Of a DNA stretch of 8,307 nucleotides, positions 5,531-8,307 are shown piece by piece. The position numbers and the translations under genes are program-made. Source of the stretch: an uncultured Pseudoflavonifractor sp. (lineage in GTDB: Bacteria; Bacillota; Clostridia; Oscillospirales; Oscillospiraceae); assembly GCA_947565875.1 (NCBI GenBank), contig CANOHR010000037.1:1-8307 (forward strand), written 5' to 3'. Within the stretch, counting starts at the first letter, position 1. Every line of letters begins with the position of its first letter. The notes beneath the pieces were generated by a model. It saw nothing but the letters and a program-made list of their open reading frames with translations. It searched no databases and had not been told where the DNA came from.

Positions 5531-5809
5531 ATGCCCTATGAGGAACTGCAGCCCGGAGGACACCATCTCATTCTGGAGGACAGGGAGCGCTTGACCGTCT
5601 CCGGGGTGGAGGAGGTGGAGAGCTTTGACGAAAATACCATTGTCATGGAGACCGCTCAGGGTGTGCTGATCGTCCGGGGAGAGGGTCTTCACATCGAGAA
5701 GCTGAGCCTGGACGGGGGAGACTTGAAGGTAGAGGGAATGGTAGAAGCCCTGGCCTATGAAGAGTCCCGCCGGGGAAGGGGCGGGTTTCTGTCCCGCTTG
5801 CTGGGGTGA
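5531..5809 (+). CDS. yabP: Sporulation protein YabP
   Basis: A 92-residue protein of the YabP/YqfC family, needed for proper spore formation in Bacillus, where it is made in the mother cell. Family features seen: the start M-P-Y-E-E with H-H-L-I-L-E-D-R-E-R-L-T-V-S-G-V-E-E-V-E-S-F-D-E (11-34), then short beta-like strands T-I-V-M-E-T and G-V-L-I-V-R-G-E-G-L-H-I-E-K-L-S-L-D-G-G-D-L-K-V-E-G (44-69), and a basic C-terminal tail (80-92). Length is close to the usual ~90-100 residues. ATG 5531 is preceded by an AAAGGCGGGG stretch. The stop is 3 nt before yabQ, a spacing that suggests coupled translation. Its position after bioY is probably coincidental. Confidence 0.92.
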   Translation: MPYEELQPGGHHLILEDRERLTVSGVEEVESFDENTIVMETAQGVLIVRGEGLHIEKLSLDGGDLKVEGMVEALAYEESRRGRGGFLSRLLG

Positions 5810-5812
5810 GCC

Positions 5813-6517
5813 ATGGGAGTCTCGGTGACCGGCCAGGCCCTGACCTTTGGGGGCGCCATGGTCCTGGGGGGAGTGCTGGGACTGGTCTATGATCTGTTTC
5901 GACTGCTCCGGCGGAGGCTGGACTGGAAGGCGCTGGGGATCCTCCTGGATCTGCTCTATTGGCCCCTGGTGGCAGTGTCCATCTTTGTTTACGCGGTGGC
6001 GGCGGGAGACGGGGTAGTACGGGTCTATCTCATGCTGGGAGTGGCTGTGGGAGGGGGTCTGTACTTCCTCCTTCTCAGCTGGGCGGCCCTTTTGCTAGGC
6101 GGTTGGATCGCCGATCTGGCGGCATTTTTATGGGCGCTGGCCCTGTGCCCGGTGCGCTGGTCCCGGAGGGCGCTAAAAAAATTTTCTCAAAATGCAAAAA
6201 AAATCTTCCATTATCGCTTGAAATGGTATAAAATAAACTGTACCATAGGAGCAATGGGCCGGATGGCCCGGATGAAGGGAGGCGGCGGTCATGCAGATCA
6301 AAAAAGCGGGGATCCTCACCAAGCTGGTGGTACTCACCCTGCTCATCGCTTCCGCCGTCAGTCTTCTGGGGCTTCAGGGCCGGATCAGCGAGGCCCGGCA
6401 GGAGCAGGAAGCGCTCCGGCTGAAAGTAGCCCAGCAGAGTCAGACCAACGCCGATCTGCGGGACGCCATCGACCACAGCAGCGATCCCGACCGTCAGGCC
6501 GCCATCGCAAGAGGTGA
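5813..6517 (+). CDS. yabQ: Spore cortex biosynthesis protein YabQ, C-terminal end uncertain
   Basis: The open frame encodes 234 residues. Residues 1-115 match YabQ: four hydrophobic helices (about 7-26, 41-63, 68-88, 91-113), G-L-V-Y-D-L-F-R-L-L-R-R after helix 1, and L-L-D-L-L-Y-W-P-L-V-A-V (44-55). YabQ is a mother-cell membrane protein needed for spore cortex formation in Bacillus. The tail is doubtful. From position 6291 onward the frame overlaps divIC by 227 nt in another frame and reads as Gly/Arg/Ser/Pro-rich sequence typical of a shadow frame. Two A_AAA_AAA heptamers in register (6175-6181 and 6196-6202) would, after a -1 shift, give a stop at 6229-6231 and a 139-residue protein ending well before divIC. 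I report the unshifted frame; the real end may be 6231. The ATG at 5813 follows GGGGTGA, which includes the yabP stop. Confidence 0.82.
   Translation: MGVSVTGQALTFGGAMVLGGVLGLVYDLFRLLRRRLDWKALGILLDLLYWPLVAVSIFVYAVAAGDGVVRVYLMLGVAVGGGLYFLLLSWAALLLGGWIADLAAFLWALALCPVRWSRRALKKFSQNAKKIFHYRLKWYKINCTIGAMGRMARMKGGGGHADQKSGDPHQAGGTHPAHRFRRQSSGASGPDQRGPAGAGSAPAESSPAESDQRRSAGRHRPQQRSRPSGRHRKR
6175..6203 (+). other. Two slippery A runs in yabQ
   Basis: Seven A (6175-6181) and eight A (6196-6203) each place the heptamer A_AAA_AAA in the yabQ frame (CTA AAA AAA and GCA AAA AAA). A -1 shift at either leads to the same stop TAA at 6229-6231. Such runs are known sites of ribosomal or polymerase slippage and also of sequencing indels. 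Which of these applies cannot be told from one sequence. Confidence 0.45.
6224..6232 (+). promoter_or_regulatory. Possible extended -10 promoter for divIC-yabR
   Basis: TGG immediately before TATAAA (6227-6232), within TATAAAAT, forms an extended -10 element about 60 nt before divIC. No good -35 box stands 17 bp upstream. A vegetative promoter here would make sense because divIC is needed during growth while yabP and yabQ are sporulation genes. Confidence 0.35.
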
Positions 6518-6566
6518 GTTGGGACTGACTGCGCCGGGGGAAAAGGTCATTATCTTCACCGATTGA
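6291..6566 (+). CDS. divIC: Septum formation initiator DivIC/FtsB-like protein
   Basis: A 91-residue bitopic division protein of the DivIC/FtsL/FtsB family. A short cytoplasmic N-terminus (1-8) is followed by one membrane helix (9-28), a coiled-coil region rich in Arg, Glu and Gln (30-62), and the family C-terminal motif A-R-G-E-L-G-L-T-A-P-G-E-K-V-I (73-87). In the divisome such proteins bridge FtsL and FtsQ/DivIB outside the membrane. AAGGGAGG (6275-6282) stands 8 nt before the ATG, a strong ribosome-binding site that supports this frame against the overlapping yabQ extension. The order yabP-yabQ-divIC-yabR matches that of Bacillus and many Clostridia. The assignment as DivIC rather than another FtsB-like member rests on this order. 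Confidence 0.93.
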   Translation: MQIKKAGILTKLVVLTLLIASAVSLLGLQGRISEARQEQEALRLKVAQQSQTNADLRDAIDHSSDPDRQAAIARGELGLTAPGEKVIIFTD

Positions 6567-6629
6567 CGGCTCTATGTGTGTGGGGCTGAGAGAGAGGAAA
6601 ATTTATCAGGGGAGGACAATTCGGGTCAT

Positions 6630-7049
6630 ATGGAGTTTGGGGTAGGTTCTGTTTTGGAGGGCAAGGTCACCGGCATTACCAAGTTCGGGGCCTTTGTCTC
6701 ACTGCCGGAAGGCAAGTCCGGGTTGGTACATATCTCGGAGATCGCGTACACCTATGTCAATGATGTAAAGGATCATTTGCAGGAGGGCCAGGAGGTCAAG
6801 GTCAAGGTCATCGGCATTGATGACAATGGCAGGATCAATCTGTCCATTAAAAAGGCGCAGGAGCCCCCTCCCCGTCCTGAGGGGAGTCGGTCCAGCCGTC
6901 CGGCAGGTGGATTTTCCGCCCCCAAGCGTCCGGCGGAGCCTGTCACCTTTGAGGATAAGCTGAAGCAGTTTATGGCCTCCTCCGACAGCAAGCTGTCCGA
7001 GCTCCACATGAACGAGAAAAGAAGCAGCCGCAGGGGCGGCAGGAAATAA
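6630..7049 (+). CDS. yabR: S1-domain RNA-binding protein, YabR-like
   Basis: A 139-residue protein with one S1 RNA-binding domain (residues 3-75: V-G-S-V-L-E-G-K-V-T-G-I-T-K-F-G-A-F-V-S-L, G-L-V-H-I-S-E-I, V-K-V-K-V-I-G-I-D, I-N-L-S-I-K-K-A). A Pro/Arg/Ser-rich linker (77-105) follows, then a C-terminal segment F-E-D-K-L-K-Q-F-M-A-S-S-D-S-K-L-S-E-L (107-125) and a basic tail ending R-R-G-G-R-K. This is the general-stress/YabR type next to divIC. I start at ATG 6630 because the protein then begins as family members do. AGGGGAGG (6608-6615) is upstream, though its distance is a little long. An in-frame GTG at 6576 would add 18 unconserved residues. The basic tail probably adds RNA or ribosome contact (inference). 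Confidence 0.93.
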   Translation: MEFGVGSVLEGKVTGITKFGAFVSLPEGKSGLVHISEIAYTYVNDVKDHLQEGQEVKVKVIGIDDNGRINLSIKKAQEPPPRPEGSRSSRPAGGFSAPKRPAEPVTFEDKLKQFMASSDSKLSELHMNEKRSSRRGGRK

Positions 7050-7053
7050 GAAG

Positions 7054-7091
7054 AAAAACCTCCGGCGGACCACGGTCCACCGGAGGTTTTT
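7054..7091 (+). terminator. Terminator after yabR
   Basis: A 12-bp stem AAAAACCTCCGG (7054-7065) with CCGGAGGTTTTT (7080-7091). A further inner GGACC/GGTCC pairing and T5 at its 3' edge complete it. It begins 5 nt after the yabR stop and closes the yabP-yabR operon. The mirror A5 tract means it could also act on leftward transcripts. Confidence 0.9.
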
Positions 7092-7110
7092 CCCGGTGGC
7101 TGTTTTGCCC

Positions 7111-7139
7111 TTGACAAGCTCTTCCAATCGTGGTATATT
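7111..7139 (+). promoter_or_regulatory. Promoter of the riboswitch-antiporter unit
   Basis: Consensus -35 TTGACA (7111-7116), 17-bp spacer, -10 TATATT (7134-7139) with an extended TG at 7131-7132. The predicted start is near 7146, just upstream of the aptamer. Confidence 0.85.
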
Positions 7140-7155
7140 TTCCTTCACGTGAATG

Positions 7156-7330
7156 GAAAATGAGGGAGTAGCGAGCGGGTCCTGCCCGTAGCAAGTCAAC
7201 AATCCCGGCCTTTTATGACCTGGCTTGCTTTGAATCGCGAGACTCATGTAAGACCGAAAGGCCATACATGGGCGCCCCATTGGGAAATATACGCTCAGGC
7301 TGGCCTTTGGGTCGAGCCTGAGTTTTTTTG
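7156..7330 (+). ncRNA. yybP-ykoY manganese riboswitch with terminator
   Basis: The 5' side GAGGGAGTAGC (7162-7172) and the 3' side GCGAGAC (7237-7243) are the conserved strands of the yybP-ykoY (Mn2+-sensing) aptamer, closed by P1 ATGAG (7160-7164) with CTCAT (7243-7247). Inner hairpins are CGGG/CCCG (7176-7179, 7185-7188) and AGCAAG/CTTGCT (7190-7195, 7224-7229), with the typical AGTCAACA following the second 5' strand. The expression platform ends in a terminator: CTCAGGCT (7294-7301) with AGCCTGAG (7315-7322), then seven T (7323-7329). A 13-nt segment at 7252-7264 can pair (12 of 13) with the terminator loop region 7301-7313. CTCATGTA (7243-7250) can pair with TACATGGG (7265-7272) and so undo P1. 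Together this suggests that metal binding stabilises P1, frees 7252-7264 and lets transcription continue. Confidence 0.9.
7294..7329 (+). terminator. Riboswitch-controlled intrinsic terminator
   Basis: Perfect 8-bp stem 7294-7301/7315-7322, 13-nt loop, T7 tract 7323-7329, located 19 nt before the antiporter start codon. The loop is almost fully complementary to 7252-7264 upstream, making it the regulated stem of the leader. Confidence 0.85.
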
Positions 7331-7348
7331 TGGAAAGGAAGAGGAAAG

Positions 7349-8307
7349 ATGATCGTGCCTGTACTGCTGTTTATTCTGGGGCTGCTGCTGCTCATCAAGG
7401 GTGGAGACTGGTTTGTGGACGGAGCCACCGGGATCGCGCACCACTTTGGAGTACCGGAGTTGCTCATCGGCGCCACGGTGGTCTCCATTGGCACCACCCT
7501 GCCTGAGGTCATGGTCTCAGCTACCTCTGCTCTGGGAGGGCACGGGGAAATGGCCTACGGTAACGCCATTGGTTCCATCATTTGCAATACCGCTCTGATT
7601 GCTGCCATTACCGTGGCGGTGAAGCCCAGCAAGGTAGAGAGAAAGAGTTTCCTGACCCCTGTGGCTTTTTTCTTTGTGGCGGCGGCGGTCTACCTCTATG
7701 TAGCCTATTCCTCCGGGGAGTTTACCCGACTGGTGGGATTGGAGTTACTGGGGATCTTTCTTATCTACATGGTGGTGCTGGCCCGACAAGCTCTCCGGGC
7801 GCCCAGGATCTTTGAGAAGGAAGAGGCGCCTGTCGGAGGCATGGGAAAGGATCTGGCGCTACTGGCAGTGGGGGCGGTGCTGATCGCCTTTGGTGCCGAT
7901 CTGCTGGTGGAAAACGGTACCCTGATTGCCCAGGCTCTGGGGGTCCCTGAATCGGTGATCGCCCTTACCTTTGTGGCTCTGGGGACCTCCCTTCCCGAAC
8001 TGGTTACTGCCGTTACCTCCCTGATAAAGGGCCACGGAGCCTTATCCTTGGGCAATATTATTGGGGCCAACCTGTTTAATCTAGTATTGGTGAGCGGACT
8101 TTCGGTGACCTTGGCCCCCTTTTCTATTCCGGCGGAAAAGACCGTCGCTGGGTATAACGCCTCCCTGGTGGTGGATCTTCCCCTCATGGTCATGGTCATG
8201 GGCCTTTTGACTGTTCCCGCCCTGGTTCGGGAAAAACTCTCCCGCACTCAGGGCTTTCTTCTGCTGGGGATCTACGCCGGGTTTTGCCTGTTTCAGTTTT
8301 TTCTTTG
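7349..8307 (+). CDS. Calcium/sodium antiporter family (CaCA) cation exchanger
   Basis: 319 codons are visible. The window ends with TG as the first two bases of codon 320, so the stop (for instance TGA) may fall one base past the edge. It is a YrbG-like CaCA exchanger with two inverted repeats. The alpha-1 motif is G-A-T-V-V-S-I-G-T-T-L-P-E (41-53) with G-N-A-I-G-S-I-I-C-N (71-80). The alpha-2 motif is A-L-T-F-V-A-L-G-T-S-L-P-E (205-217) with G-N-I-I-G-A-N-L-F-N (235-244). The acidic residues E53 and E217 would bind the cation. About ten helices are split by a charged loop (150-168). AAGGAAGAGG (7335-7344) precedes the ATG. Because a manganese-type riboswitch controls it, the physiological substrate may be Mn2+ rather than, or besides, Ca2+; that is an inference from regulation, since the family name alone implies Ca2+/Na+ exchange. 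Confidence 0.93.
   Translation, partial: MIVPVLLFILGLLLLIKGGDWFVDGATGIAHHFGVPELLIGATVVSIGTTLPEVMVSATSALGGHGEMAYGNAIGSIICNTALIAAITVAVKPSKVERKSFLTPVAFFFVAAAVYLYVAYSSGEFTRLVGLELLGIFLIYMVVLARQALRAPRIFEKEEAPVGGMGKDLALLAVGAVLIAFGADLLVENGTLIAQALGVPESVIALTFVALGTSLPELVTAVTSLIKGHGALSLGNIIGANLFNLVLVSGLSVTLAPFSIPAEKTVAGYNASLVVDLPLMVMVMGLLTVPALVREKLSRTQGFLLLGIYAGFCLFQFFL

Noticed and set aside
6699..7280. 193-codon minus-strand frame across the yabR end, terminator and riboswitch
   Set aside because: It runs through a strong terminator and a conserved RNA aptamer and has no start signal.

Overview
The window looks like chromosomal DNA from a GC-rich, spore-forming, anaerobic Firmicute, most likely a gut Oscillospiraceae (Flavonifractor/Lawsonibacter-like). 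The grounds are the yabP-yabQ-divIC-yabR order typical of endospore formers, a BirA-BioY biotin pair with Gram-positive-type operators, a yybP-ykoY riboswitch, and a BspA-like leucine-rich-repeat (LRR) exported protein. The genus is an inference from style and gene content, not from a search.

Layout. Positions 1-1378 (minus): the N-terminal 459 residues of a secreted BspA-type LRR protein running off the left edge, with its own sigma-A-like promoter. Positions 1475-1505: terminator of the next operon. Positions 1523-2688 (minus): two short chromate-transporter (ChrA) half proteins, joined by an ATGA stop/start overlap. They are read from a consensus promoter that lies back to back with the promoter of a divergent, unrecognised two-helix membrane protein (2832-3611, plus). 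Positions 3621-3734: a nested palindrome between convergent genes that can terminate transcription in both directions and carries a GTAGGGGCGG-type repeat in its loop. Positions 3744-4724 (minus): birA. Positions 4929-5474 (plus): bioY. Between birA and bioY are two BirA-type operators with identical 13-nt spacers, placed over the divergent promoters. Positions 5531-7049 (plus): yabP, yabQ, divIC and an S1-domain yabR, followed by a strong terminator. Positions 7111-7330: promoter plus a manganese-type yybP-ykoY riboswitch with a terminator. Positions 7349 to the right edge: a CaCA-family cation/proton or sodium/calcium antiporter, probably complete except for its stop codon.

How it works together. 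Four largely independent regulons are visible: ion efflux (ChrA pair; riboswitch-controlled CaCA), biotin sensing and uptake (BirA represses bioY and probably itself), sporulation and division (spore-coat/cortex factors YabP and YabQ followed by a divisome protein and an RNA-binding protein), and an exported LRR protein. I see no phage, CRISPR, transposase, tRNA or rRNA. The observations most worth checking are the shared BirA operator architecture, the riboswitch folding switch, the two slippery A runs at the end of yabQ, the nested palindromic terminator, and a dyad in front of yabP.
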